A stretch of 64,000 bases of DNA from Pseudomonas sp. P5_109 (GTDB lineage Bacteria; Pseudomonadota; Gammaproteobacteria; Pseudomonadales; Pseudomonadaceae), in assembly GCF_034009455.1 (NCBI RefSeq), contig NZ_CP125380.1:5841501-5905500 (forward strand). The letters run 5' to 3'. The notes under the pieces were generated by a model. That model saw nothing but the letters and a program-made list of their open reading frames with translations, searched no databases and was not told the origin of the DNA. The position numbers and the translations under genes were made by a program. This document shows positions 1 through 11,762 of this stretch, piece after piece. Numbering within the stretch: the stretch's first letter is position 1; the number at the start of each line of letters is the position of its first letter.

Positions 1-78
1 GCGTTGATGCATGGTGGGGATGTGTTTGTGCGCAGTGACCATGGAATGAATACGTTCGGGATTCATCTTCCGGTCTGA
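1..78 (+). CDS. C-terminal fragment, probable sensor histidine kinase
   Basis: Only the last 25 codons are inside the window, ending at the TGA at 76-78. The tail reads GGDVFVRSDHGMNTFGIHLP. This resembles the G2-box end of HATPase_c domains, where a GG-x-(I/V)-x-V-x-S turn is followed by G-(T)-x-F-x-(I/L)-x-LP. The protein would then be the ATP-binding end of a two-component sensor kinase. Everything upstream is missing, so the sensed signal and the partner regulator cannot be judged, and the call rests on a short motif. Confidence 0.45.
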   Translation, partial: ALMHGGDVFVRSDHGMNTFGIHLPV

Positions 79-92
79 CTCCCCCAATCCCT

Positions 93-226
93 TGTGGTGA
101 GGGGGCTTGCCCCCGTTCGGTGGCGAAGCCGCCGTAAATCCGGTATGCCGGGTGAATCAGGTCAATCGCGGTCGCAGGTTTTGGGGCTGCTGCGCAGCCC
201 GACGGGGGCAAGCCCCCTCGCCACAG
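93..226. repeat. REP-type inverted repeat pair, GAGGGGGCTTGCCCCC family
   Basis: The left arm (93-120) and right arm (201-225) are inverted copies of a TGTGG(T/C)GAGGGGGCTTGCCCCC-type sequence. A small GGGCTGC/GCAGCCC hairpin (about 183-201) lies between them. The same family recurs at 62340-62482. The element fills the gap between the truncated kinase and the small secreted protein, a usual intergenic location for Pseudomonas REP doublets. Confidence 0.8.
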
Positions 227-358
227 AAAAGCGCCTGGCATCACAACTATTGCCGTAGCCGCAACAGTCCTTTCATGAATCCGCTCTTTTTCCCCTCGCC
301 TCATATCCTTATCTTTGCCCGCACCAAACAGCACTTGCCAAGCAAGAAGGTTTTAAAG

Positions 359-583
359 ATGTCCAACAGTATGGGTATTGCCAGCGCTTTCGTTTTGTCC
401 TCTTTGTTCCTGTCGCCATTGGCGATGGCGGAAGAATCGCAGACTTTCGTCGCGCATAACACCGCACGCGCTGCAGCGTTCGAAGAGCATCAGATCGAGA
501 TGACGGCCAAGGCTGCGCAAGACGCCCAAGCCCCGCAAGCATCCAGCACTCAGGCCCGGTCAGGGGCCGAGAAAGACAGCTGA
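359..583 (+). CDS. small secreted protein of unknown function
   Basis: This 74-residue protein is not recognised as a named family. It begins MSNSMGIASAFVLSSLFLSP and continues LAMA-EES, a typical Sec signal peptide with predicted cleavage after AMA, near residue 23. The mature peptide of about 50 residues is rich in Ala, Gln and Glu, lacks cysteine, and looks helical and hydrophilic. The ATG at 359 was chosen because AAGAAGG stands 7 bases upstream and the signal peptide begins there. An upstream in-frame start at 107 would run through the REP element. A good terminator follows at 651-680, so this looks like a monocistronic periplasmic protein. Confidence 0.6.
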   Translation: MSNSMGIASAFVLSSLFLSPLAMAEESQTFVAHNTARAAAFEEHQIEMTAKAAQDAQAPQASSTQARSGAEKDS

Positions 584-650
584 TCCGCACCTGTCATACC
601 TGTTTCCCTCGACACTTTTCATCGGCTCTTCCCTTTGAAAAGTTGTCTTC

Positions 651-680
651 AAAGCCGCTGCTATCAGCGGCTTTTTTTAT
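651..680 (+). terminator. rho-independent terminator of the small secreted protein gene
   Basis: AAAGCCGCTG, a CTAT loop and CAGCGGCTTT form a perfect 10-bp stem followed by a T-run (TTTTTTTAT). It lies 67 bases after the stop codon at 583. Confidence 0.85.
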
Positions 681-704
681 AGTTCTTCACGCTATCCCGG
701 GAAA

Positions 705-821
705 CTGTAGGAGCCGGCTTGCCGGCGATGGACTCAAGTGCGCCGCGTTTATCCAGTTCATACGCGTTATCGTTAACGACCATCGCTGCGATGCGGCGAC
801 CCGACAAGCCAGCTCCTACAG
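705..821. repeat. REP-type inverted repeat pair, TAGGAGCCGGCTTGC family
   Basis: The left arm is at 705-730 (GTAGGAGCCGGCTTGCCGGC). The imperfect inverted right arm is at 796-821 (ACAAGCCAGCTCCTAC). It belongs to the same family as the pair at 34531-34618. Confidence 0.75.
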
Positions 822-950
822 GGCAATTTTTGCAACGAAAGTCACTACCTCCACGCCATTGATCAATCGTTCGAGTAACAGGAACGATTCATTCGGCTGC
901 TGCGTTTATGCAACTACGCTTACAACGTCCCTTTAGCAGACGTCAGCCCT

Positions 951-2453
951 ATGACCCCAAGCCGCACCCCGCATTTTCAAGGCCCGCCCGGGCGACCCGA
1001 AATCATGGTGATCTTCGGCAGCACCCTGACTGTGATCTCGATCCTGTGCATCGTCACTTTCCTGCTGATCCGCGAACACGCCTACGCCCAGCAGACCGCC
1101 ACACGCAGCGCAACCACCATTGCGCAACTGATCGATGCCGATGTCCTGCGTACGGTCGAACTCTACGATATGACCTTGCAGGGCCTGATTGCCGCTGCCC
1201 AACGGGATGACATTAAGCAGGTTTCGCCGCAGATCCGTCATCTGGTGCTGTTCGACCGCTCCACCACCGCGCGCTACAAGGGTGACATCCTGCTGCTGGA
1301 CAAGCACGGCGACGTGCTGGCCGACTCCTCATTGATCGAACCGAAACCGGGCAACTTCGCTGACCGCGATTATTTCCTGGCCCACGCCTTCAATCGTGAC
1401 ACCGGCATGTTTATCAGCCGACCGTTCAAGCCGCGTTGCGACTGCGACGACAGCGACGAATGGCGCATCAGTTTCAGCCGGCGCATTTCCTCGCCCACGG
1501 GTGAGTTTCTGGGGGTCGCAGTAGCCTCGATGCGCATGAGCTACTTCGACCAGCTGTTCAACAGCCTCGACATCGGCACTGGCAGTACGCTGGCCATCAT
1601 CAACGATGACGGGGTTCTCCTGGCGCAGAAACCGCACCGGGAACAAAACTCCATCGGCAAGAGCTTCTCCAGCCGGCCCAACGTCATTCGCATGCTGCAA
1701 GAGCGCAGCGGCACCTTCGAAAGCGTATCGAGCGTCGACCATCAACGGCGCCTGTACACCTTTTCCCGGGTCGGCAATCTGCCCCTGACCGTCATCGTGG
1801 CCCTTTCTATCGACGAGGTGTTTGCCACCTGGAACCGCACGGCCTATGTGATCAGCGGTGCTACCGGGGTTTTGTGCATCGGTTTGTTGTGGTTGACCTG
1901 GCTGCTCTGCCGCGAGCTGCGCCTACGCCAACATGCCGAGCAGGAGTTGTCGCAACTGGCGGCCACCGATGCCTTGACCGGCGTGGCCAACCGTAGATCC
2001 CTTGATCAGGCCCTGCGCCATGAATGGTTTCGTGCGCAGCGCAGCGGCAAGCCGTTATCGCTGCTGATGGTCGATGCCGATCACTTCAAGGCCTTCAACG
2101 ATCGGCACGGGCATCAGGCTGGCGACGAAGCGTTAAGGGCATTGGCCGAGGTCATCAGCGCCAATGTCCATCGCGCCACAGACCTGGTGGCTCGCTATGG
2201 TGGCGAGGAGTTTTCAGTCGTCCTGGCCGAAACCGACAGTGAAGGCGCGAAGCAGATTGCCGAGCAGATCCGCGAGGCGGTGCAAAAACTGCCGCTGGTG
2301 GACGTCGGAGAGCCGCCGATGAGCGTAAGTATTGGCATTGCCACCTGGACGGCGGCCAGCGATATCAACCTGGAGCAATTGCTGTTCAATGCGGACAAGG
2401 CGTTGTATCAGGCCAAGGATGGGGGGCGTAACCGGATGGTGTGCGCCAGTTGA
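951..2453 (+). CDS. membrane diguanylate cyclase with Cache-type sensor and GGDEF domain
   Basis: This 500-residue protein makes cyclic di-GMP from two GTP. A transmembrane segment (about residues 18-40) is followed by a periplasmic region of about 250 residues resembling a dCache sensor. A second membrane helix (about 297-320) and a C-terminal GGDEF domain (about 340-500) follow. The active-site signature is GGEEF at 417-421. RATD sits five residues before it and matches the RxxD inhibitory site, so product feedback is likely. The periplasmic part has a CDC motif next to an acidic stretch (CDCDDSDEW, near residue 162), which could bind a metal or form a disulfide. No EAL domain is present. 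The ligand is unknown. An alternative start at 1005 (MVIFGST) would shorten the cytoplasmic lead. Confidence 0.9.
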   Translation: MTPSRTPHFQGPPGRPEIMVIFGSTLTVISILCIVTFLLIREHAYAQQTATRSATTIAQLIDADVLRTVELYDMTLQGLIAAAQRDDIKQVSPQIRHLVLFDRSTTARYKGDILLLDKHGDVLADSSLIEPKPGNFADRDYFLAHAFNRDTGMFISRPFKPRCDCDDSDEWRISFSRRISSPTGEFLGVAVASMRMSYFDQLFNSLDIGTGSTLAIINDDGVLLAQKPHREQNSIGKSFSSRPNVIRMLQERSGTFESVSSVDHQRRLYTFSRVGNLPLTVIVALSIDEVFATWNRTAYVISGATGVLCIGLLWLTWLLCRELRLRQHAEQELSQLAATDALTGVANRRSLDQALRHEWFRAQRSGKPLSLLMVDADHFKAFNDRHGHQAGDEALRALAEVISANVHRATDLVARYGGEEFSVVLAETDSEGAKQIAEQIREAVQKLPLVDVGEPPMSVSIGIATWTAASDINLEQLLFNADKALYQAKDGGRNRMVCAS

Positions 2454-2474
2454 AATCCTGGCTGAATCAACTGA

Positions 2475-2546
2475 CCTCTTCGCGAGCAAGCCCGCTCCCA
2501 CATGGGAATGCAATCCTCTGTGGGAGCGGGCTTGCTCGCGAAGAGG
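2475..2546. repeat. REP palindrome, GGAGCGGGCTTGCTCGCG family
   Basis: Two perfectly complementary 28-base arms (2475-2502 and 2519-2546) are separated by 16 bases. It lies between the convergent ends of the diguanylate cyclase and lpxC genes. Confidence 0.9.
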
Positions 2547-2575
2547 CCTGTCCGACAACACAAACTTCGAAACAT

Positions 2576-2610
2576 AAAAAAAGGCCACCCGAAGGTAGCC
2601 TTTAAAAAAC
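2576..2610 (-). terminator. terminator after lpxC (end of dcw cluster)
   Basis: Read on the minus strand, AAAGGCTACC, a TTCG loop and GGTGGCCTTT form a stem with one mismatch. It is followed by TTTTT and lies 16 bases beyond the lpxC stop. Confidence 0.8.
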
Positions 2611-2626
2611 TAGAGAGGTTTTTTGC

Positions 2627-3574
<948 letters not shown>

Positions 3575-3650
3575 TCAACAAAGGCTGGCGATGATAGCAG
3601 ACCAGACCTTTGCTGAACACCAATCACCCTAATACCCCTGATACATTTCA

Positions 3651-4844
3651 TCAATCGGCCTGGCGACGCAGGAAAGCCGGGATGTCCAGGTAGTCCAGGT
3701 CATCTTGCGGATTCATCTTCGCGGCAGTCGCAGCACCGGCCTGGGCCTGGTTGCGCATGACGGTCGGACGGTCCAGGTCACGGTAGTTCACCGCTGGAGC
3801 TTCCTGACGAACAGGGGCCTGTTGTTGTGGCTGTGCAGCCATCGAGGTGTGGACGGTGTTGTCGATGACCTTCACAGGCTTCTCGATTTTAGCGCCCAGA
3901 CCGGTTGCAACGACAGTCACGTGCAGCTCGTCGCGCATGTCCGGATCGATAACGGTACCGACCTTGACCATCGCGTGCTCGGAAGCGAATGCCTCGATGA
4001 TGCTACCCACGTCGGAGTACTCACCCAGGGACAGATCCGGACCGGCGGTAATGTTTACCAGGATGCCGCGAGCGCCTTGCAGGTTCACGTCTTCCAGCAG
4101 CGGGTTGCGAATGGCCGCTTCGGTGGCCTCGCGTGCACGGTTCGGACCGCTGGCGCAGCCAGTGCCCATCATTGCCATGCCCATTTCGCTCATCACGGTA
4201 CGCACGTCGGCGAAGTCGACGTTGATCATGCCCGGACGCTTGATGATGTCGGAGATACCACGAACGGCACCGGCCAGTACATCGTCTGCCTTGGCGAAAG
4301 CCGACAGCAGGCTGGCGTCTTTACCGAGGATGGTCAGCAGCTTCTCGTTGGGAATGGTGATCAACGAGTCGACGCTTTCAGACAGCAGACGGATGCCTTC
4401 GTCGGCGATCTGCATGCGCTTGCGGCCTTCGAACGGGAACGGACGGGTCACCACCGCAACGGTGAGGATCCCCATTTCCTTGGCCACTTCGGCGATGATC
4501 GGCGCAGCACCGGTACCGGTACCACCGCCCATGCCAGTGGTGATGAACACCATGTTGGTGCCCTGCAGGACTTCGGCAATACGCTCACGGTCTTCCAGAG
4601 CGGCCTGACGGCCAACTTCAGGGTTGGCGCCAGCGCCCAGACCCTTGGTCACGCCGGTGCCCAGTTGCAGGATGGTCCGCGCGCCGATGGATTTCAGCGC
4701 CTGGGCATCAGTGTTGGCGCAGATGAACTCGACGCCTTCAATGTTGCTCTTGACCATGTGGTTGACAGCGTTGCCGCCGCCACCGCCGACACCGATAACT
4801 TTAATTACCGGGCTTGCGGGGATGTTGTCTACGAGTTCGAACAT
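3651..4844 (-). CDS. ftsZ: cell division GTPase FtsZ
   Basis: FtsZ is the tubulin-like GTPase that polymerises into the Z-ring at midcell. The product has 397 residues. The N-terminal glycine-rich nucleotide loop GVGGGGGNAVNHM lies at about 18-30, and the tubulin signature GMGGGTGTGAAP at about 104-115. A variable Gln/Ala-rich linker (about 318-375) follows the globular domain. The conserved C-terminal peptide DLDYLDIPAFLRRQ binds FtsA and ZipA. A purine-rich GGAGAGGG ribosome site precedes the ATG. The 73-base gap after ftsA and the 112-base gap before lpxC suggest extra promoters, as is common for ftsZ. Confidence 0.99.
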   Translation of the reverse strand: MFELVDNIPASPVIKVIGVGGGGGNAVNHMVKSNIEGVEFICANTDAQALKSIGARTILQLGTGVTKGLGAGANPEVGRQAALEDRERIAEVLQGTNMVFITTGMGGGTGTGAAPIIAEVAKEMGILTVAVVTRPFPFEGRKRMQIADEGIRLLSESVDSLITIPNEKLLTILGKDASLLSAFAKADDVLAGAVRGISDIIKRPGMINVDFADVRTVMSEMGMAMMGTGCASGPNRAREATEAAIRNPLLEDVNLQGARGILVNITAGPDLSLGEYSDVGSIIEAFASEHAMVKVGTVIDPDMRDELHVTVVATGLGAKIEKPVKVIDNTVHTSMAAQPQQQAPVRQEAPAVNYRDLDRPTVMRNQAQAGAATAAKMNPQDDLDYLDIPAFLRRQAD

Positions 4845-4917
4845 TTTCCCTCTCCTTTACATTCTCTAGTTTTTTCGCCTACTGCGTGCTTCGGTGTAAC
4901 GGTGTTTCGGTAAATCT

Positions 4918-6177
4918 TCAGAAGTTGCCCTGGACCCACTTCTTCAGGCGGTCCAGCAGCGGAGCCTGTGGCTCTTCATTGCTGTAGTTGTCGCGGCTGC
5001 CGATGCCCGAGAACGAGATGCCGTCGGACTGCTTCTGCAGGCCGTACATCAACAGGCCTACGCCAGTGGAATAGATCGGGTTGCGCACTACGTCATCCAG
5101 GCCTTTCACGCCGTGAGGCACGCCCAGGCGCACCGGCATGTGGAAGATTTCCTCGGCCAGTTCAGTGGCGCCTTCCATCTTCGCGGTACCGCCGGTCAGC
5201 ACGATGCCGGCCGGGATCAGGTCTTCGTAGCCGCTGCGGCGCAGTTCGGCCTGGATCAGCGTGAACAGTTCGTCGTAGCGCGGCTCGACCACTTCGGCCA
5301 GGGCCTGGCGGGACAGCTCGCGCGGCGGACGGTCGCCAACGCTTGGCACCTTGATGGTTTCACCGGCACCGGCCAGTTTGGCCAGGGCGCAGGCGTAGCG
5401 AATCTTGATTTCTTCGGCGTACTGGGTCGGGGTGCGCAACGCCATGGCGATGTCGTTGGTCACCTGGTCACCGGCAATCGGGATCACGGCGGTGTGACGG
5501 ATCGCGCCTTCGGTGAAGATCGCGATGTCGGTGGTACCACCACCGATGTCCACCAGGCACACGCCCAGCTCTTTCTCGTCGTCGGTCAGTACCGAATACG
5601 CGGAAGCAAGCTGCTCGAGAATGATGTCGTCGATTTCCAGACCGCAGCGGCGCACGCATTTTTCAATGTTCTGAGCGGCGTTGACGGCGCAGGTGACCAC
5701 GTGGACCTTGGCTTCCAGACGCACGCCGGACATGCCCAGCGGTTCGCGGACGCCTTCCTGGTTATCGATTACGTAATCCTGCGGCAGGGTGTGCAGCACG
5801 CGCTGGTCAGCCGGGATCGCCACGGCCTGGGCAGCGTCGAGCACGCGCTCAAGGTCCGCCGAGCTGACTTCGCGATCACGAATCGCCACGATGCCGTGGG
5901 AGTTCAGGCTGCGGATGTGATTGCCGGCCACGCCGACGAACGCCGAGTGAATGCGGCAACCAGCCATCAGCTGCGCTTCTTCGATGGCGCGCTGGATCGA
6001 TTGCACGGTGGACTCGATGTTCACCACCACGCCTTTTTTCAGGCCACGGGACGGATGGGTACCGATCCCGACGATTTCCAGCGTGCCGTCGTCCGCGACC
6101 TCGCCTACCAGCGCCACCACCTTGGAGGTGCCGATATCGAGACCGACGATCATTTTGCCGCTTTGCACGTTTGCCAT
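4918..6177 (-). CDS. ftsA: actin-like cell division protein FtsA
   Basis: FtsA is the actin-fold ATPase that tethers FtsZ filaments to the inner membrane and recruits later divisome proteins. The product has 419 residues, the normal size. The phosphate-1 motif VGLDIGTSKVVALVGE is near residues 12-27, the phosphate-2 segment VDIGGGTTDIAIF near 207-219, and the adenosine motif IVLTGGTAKMEG near 330. The C terminus (LLDRLKKWVQGNF) is the amphipathic membrane-targeting helix. ftsQ ends 15 bases upstream, so they are cotranscribed. Confidence 0.99.
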   Translation of the reverse strand: MANVQSGKMIVGLDIGTSKVVALVGEVADDGTLEIVGIGTHPSRGLKKGVVVNIESTVQSIQRAIEEAQLMAGCRIHSAFVGVAGNHIRSLNSHGIVAIRDREVSSADLERVLDAAQAVAIPADQRVLHTLPQDYVIDNQEGVREPLGMSGVRLEAKVHVVTCAVNAAQNIEKCVRRCGLEIDDIILEQLASAYSVLTDDEKELGVCLVDIGGGTTDIAIFTEGAIRHTAVIPIAGDQVTNDIAMALRTPTQYAEEIKIRYACALAKLAGAGETIKVPSVGDRPPRELSRQALAEVVEPRYDELFTLIQAELRRSGYEDLIPAGIVLTGGTAKMEGATELAEEIFHMPVRLGVPHGVKGLDDVVRNPIYSTGVGLLMYGLQKQSDGISFSGIGSRDNYSNEEPQAPLLDRLKKWVQGNF

Positions 6178-6192
6178 GGGTCCTGCCTCTTC

Positions 6193-7062
6193 TTAATTCT
6201 TCGCGACAGCGGGTTGGGCTGCCGTGGGCGCTACAGGTTCCCGCCAGCCAACAGCGAGGCCGTTGGCGTAGCGCAGATCGATGCGCGCAATGTTCGTAAT
6301 CTGTTCTTTGAGCGTCTTGTCATAGATGGCGATAAAGCGGCGCATCTTTTCCACCAGGTTGCCGCGGCCAAGCAGCAGTTCGATTCCCGGGCCGGCACTG
6401 CCGGGGCCGGTGGTCAGGAACCAGCTGCCGCGTTCACGCAACTCCAGGCGTGCAATCGAGAAGCCCAGAGGCCGGAGCATCTGACTCAACACCTGGTACT
6501 GCTGCATCACCTGCTGCTGGGCCCGCTGAGGCCCGAACAGCTGAGGCAAATGTTCGTAGTTCGCCAACTCACGCGGAGTGAAGGCCTGGCCCTGGTTGTT
6601 CAACAGCGACTCGTCGCCCCAACGGGCCACCGGCAGTTGTTCTTCCAGGCGGATCACCACTTGATCCGGCCATACCCTGCGCACTTCGGCGTGGGCAATC
6701 CATGGCATCTGTTCCAGCTCGGTGCGCATGCTCGCCAGGTCGATGGTGAAGAAGCTCGACGCCACGTATGGGGCGATTCGCTGCTGCACCGCTTGCTGGC
6801 TGATGTAACTCAAGTCGCCCTGCACGTTGATCTTGGTGATCGGCCGGTCGGCGTACGGCAACAAGCGTGTCGCGCCTTCGTAAGTACCGAACCCCAAGGC
6901 CACCAGCAGCACCGGCCAGAACAACGCTTTGAGAAAACCGAAGTTGGCTTTCGGCAGGCGCGCGGACATCGGCTCTTTGGCCACCATTCGGCTGGCACCC
7001 CGTGGCACCGGCTTGCGACCGGGCGATGCGGGGGGCTGATGTCTCAGCTGTGCGCCTTGCAT
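6193..7062 (-). CDS. ftsQ: cell division protein FtsQ
   Basis: FtsQ is a bitopic divisome protein linking FtsA/ZipA-stage and FtsL/FtsB/FtsI-stage assembly. The product has 289 residues: a basic cytoplasmic N terminus, one membrane helix (about 50-70, [19 protein letters not shown]), a POTRA domain ([20 protein letters not shown] onward, about 85-155) and the FtsQ-type beta domain. I chose the ATG at 7060-7062 because it lies 4 bases after the ddlB stop. Upstream in-frame starts lie inside ddlB. Confidence 0.97.
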   Translation of the reverse strand: MQGAQLRHQPPASPGRKPVPRGASRMVAKEPMSARLPKANFGFLKALFWPVLLVALGFGTYEGATRLLPYADRPITKINVQGDLSYISQQAVQQRIAPYVASSFFTIDLASMRTELEQMPWIAHAEVRRVWPDQVVIRLEEQLPVARWGDESLLNNQGQAFTPRELANYEHLPQLFGPQRAQQQVMQQYQVLSQMLRPLGFSIARLELRERGSWFLTTGPGSAGPGIELLLGRGNLVEKMRRFIAIYDKTLKEQITNIARIDLRYANGLAVGWREPVAPTAAQPAVAKN

Positions 7063-7066
7063 ACTC

Positions 7067-9484
<2,418 letters not shown>

Positions 9485-9492
<8 letters not shown>

Positions 9493-10555
9493 GGACCACC
9501 TCCAGGCAGCTATCGACCACGTTACGGGTGGCATCGGGTTTGGCCAGGCGGCGTGCCGCGGTAGCCATTTCGTTGAGTCGTTGTGGTTGCATCAGGACCT
9601 CTGTCAGGCGAGCGGCAAGATCCGCTGCGCCAGTCGTTCTTTGCGGCATCAGGAAGGCTGCGCCTTCACGGGCCAAATATTCGGCGTTGCGGGTCTGGTG
9701 ATCGTCGATGGCGTGAGGCAAAGGCACCAGCATCGAGGGCAGACCGGCGGCGGCCAGTTCACTGATGGTCAGCGCGCCTGCGCGACACACCACCAGGTCG
9801 GCCCAGCTGTAGGCTTGGGCCATGTCTTTGATGAAGGGCTGCACCTGCGCCTCGACGCCAGCCGCGCGATAGCGCTCTGCAGTCACTTCATCGTGGTTTT
9901 TACCGGCCTGATGGAACACTTCCGGACGCAAGTCGGCAGCGACTTGCGACAGGGCTTCAGGCAGCAACTTGTTCAACGGTTCTGCGCCCAGGCTTCCGCC
10001 CAGGATCAGCAAACGCGCCTTGCGACCGGCCAGGGCAGGTCGCGATGTCTCGAGGAACAGCTCGGTGCGCACCGGATTACCCGTGGTCCGGCGGCTGTCC
10101 GACAGGGTAAAGGTGTCGGGGAACGCTTCACAGACTCGGGCGGCCAACGGCACCAGCAACCGATTGGCGGTACCGGCCACGGCGTTCTGTTCGTGAACGA
10201 TCACCGGCACGCCGGCCAATTTGGCCGCGACGCCGCCAGGACCGGTCACAAAACCACCAAAGCCCACGACGCAGACCGGTTGCAGACGGCGAATGATCGC
10301 CCGTGCCTGCCAGACCGACTTGAACAACATGAACGGCGCCTTGAGCAGCGACAACTTGCCCTTGCCGCGCAGACCGCTGGCGTTGATCCGATGCAGCTCG
10401 ATACCGGCCGCCGGCACCAGATCGTTCTCGATCCCACGCGGAGTGCCGAGCCAGTGCACGGTATAGCCACGCGCCTGGAATTCGCGGGCACAGGCCAGCG
10501 CCGGGAACACGTGGCCACCGGTGCCGCCCGCCATGATCATGACGTTAGCGCCCAT
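9485..10555 (-). CDS. murG: lipid II-forming GlcNAc transferase MurG
   Basis: MurG is a peripheral inner-membrane glycosyltransferase that converts lipid I plus UDP-GlcNAc to lipid II. The product has 356 residues, the standard length. The N-terminal membrane/lipid-facing loop [16 protein letters not shown] is near 6-21 and the second loop [14 protein letters not shown] near 100-113. The UDP-GlcNAc donor site is [18 protein letters not shown]. The start at 10553-10555 lies inside the end of ftsW (11-bp overlap). Longer in-frame starts have no family sequence. Confidence 0.98.
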
Positions 10556-11762
10556 GGTTCGGCTCCTCGGCGAAGTCGCTCTCATGGAACTCCATCTCTT
10601 CACTGCCCAGGTGGGTTCGACTTTCCCACTCGATGCGCAGCAACAAGCCGAGACAGGCACAGCAAATCACCAACGAACTACCCCCGTAACTGAGGAACGG
10701 CAGGGTCAGCCCCTTGGTCGGCAGCAGGCCGACGTTCACGCCGATGTTGATCAGGAACTGCCCGATCCACAGGAAGGACAAACCGTAGGCCACATAAGCC
10801 GCAAAGAACTGCTTGGCCTTCTCGGCCCACAAACCGATGTACATGCCACGAATACACACGAAGACGAACAGGGCCACGGTGCACAAGGAACCCACTGCGC
10901 CCAGCTCTTCGGCCAGGACCGAGAACACGAAGTCGGTGTGGGCTTCCGGCAGGTAGAACTGTTTCTGTACGCTGTTGCCCAGGCCAACGCCCAGCCATTC
11001 ACCGCGACCGAAAGCGATCAAGGCCTGGGACAACTGATAGCCGGCACCGAACTGATCGGCCCACGGGTCAGCGAAGTTGGTCAGGCGCGCCATTCGATAC
11101 GGCTGCATTTGAATCAACAGCACCACCGCGCCGACCGCCAGGACCACCATCAGGGAAAAACGGAACAGCCCGACGCCGCCAAGGAACAGCATCGCCGCCG
11201 CAGCGCCCATCATCACGACGGTGGCACCGAAGTCCGGCTCCATCAGCAGCAGGCCCGCCATCGGTAGCAGCACGATGAACGGCTTGAAGAAGCCCATCCA
11301 GCTTTCCCGCACTTCTTTCTGGCGACGCACCAGATAACCGGCGAGGTAGATCACCACGAACACCTTGGCGATCTCGGATGGCTGGACGTTGAAGAAGCTG
11401 AAGCCGATCCAGCGCATCGAACCGTTAACCTCACGGCCGATCCCCGGAATGATCACCATCACCAGCAAGCCGAACGCACCCAGCAGCATCAGCCAGCCCA
11501 GGCGTTGCCACGTGGCAATCGGGATCATCATGGTGACGATGCAGGCTCCCAGGCCCAGCACCACGTAGATCAGATGGCGAATCATGTAGTACAGGGCACT
11601 GCCGGACTGCACCGCCGCCACTTCGGTCGATGCCGAGGCGATCATGATCAGCCCCAGGCCGAGCAGCGTCAGGCAACCGGCGAGCATCGGGAAATCGAGG
11701 TCTATTCCGCGTCCGGTAATGATCGGCGATGGATACGGCTTGATGATGCCTTTCAGGCTCAT
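10545..11762 (-). CDS. ftsW: divisome SEDS peptidoglycan polymerase FtsW
   Basis: FtsW is a polytopic SEDS-family glycosyltransferase that polymerises septal lipid II together with FtsI. The product has 405 residues with about ten membrane helices. SEDS hallmarks include the loop WADQFGAGYQLSQALIAFGRGEWLGVGLGNS, given here in parts: GYQLSQALIAFGRGEWLG, then GVGLGNSVQKQFYLPEAHTD. The catalytic Asp region FVFSVLAEELG and GLTLPFLSYGGSS near the C terminus also fit. The ATG at 11760-11762 overlaps the murD stop by 4 bp. Confidence 0.98.
   Translation of the reverse strand: MSLKGIIKPYPSPIITGRGIDLDFPMLAGCLTLLGLGLIMIASASTEVAAVQSGSALYYMIRHLIYVVLGLGACIVTMMIPIATWQRLGWLMLLGAFGLLVMVIIPGIGREVNGSMRWIGFSFFNVQPSEIAKVFVVIYLAGYLVRRQKEVRESWMGFFKPFIVLLPMAGLLLMEPDFGATVVMMGAAAAMLFLGGVGLFRFSLMVVLAVGAVVLLIQMQPYRMARLTNFADPWADQFGAGYQLSQALIAFGRGEWLGVGLGNSVQKQFYLPEAHTDFVFSVLAEELGAVGSLCTVALFVFVCIRGMYIGLWAEKAKQFFAAYVAYGLSFLWIGQFLINIGVNVGLLPTKGLTLPFLSYGGSSLVICCACLGLLLRIEWESRTHLGSEEMEFHESDFAEEPNHGR

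Larger units (their letters stand above)
584..950. other. gene-free interval with terminator and REP pair
   Basis: This interval holds a rho-independent terminator (651-680) and a REP doublet (705-821). About 130 bases of ordinary sequence then remain before the diguanylate cyclase, and its promoter must lie there. No further open reading frame with a signal of its own was seen. Confidence 0.6.

Noticed and set aside
107..358. An N-terminal extension of the small secreted protein starting at 107
   Set aside because: It would run through the REP doublet and put the signal peptide in the middle of the protein. The ATG at 359 has a ribosome site.
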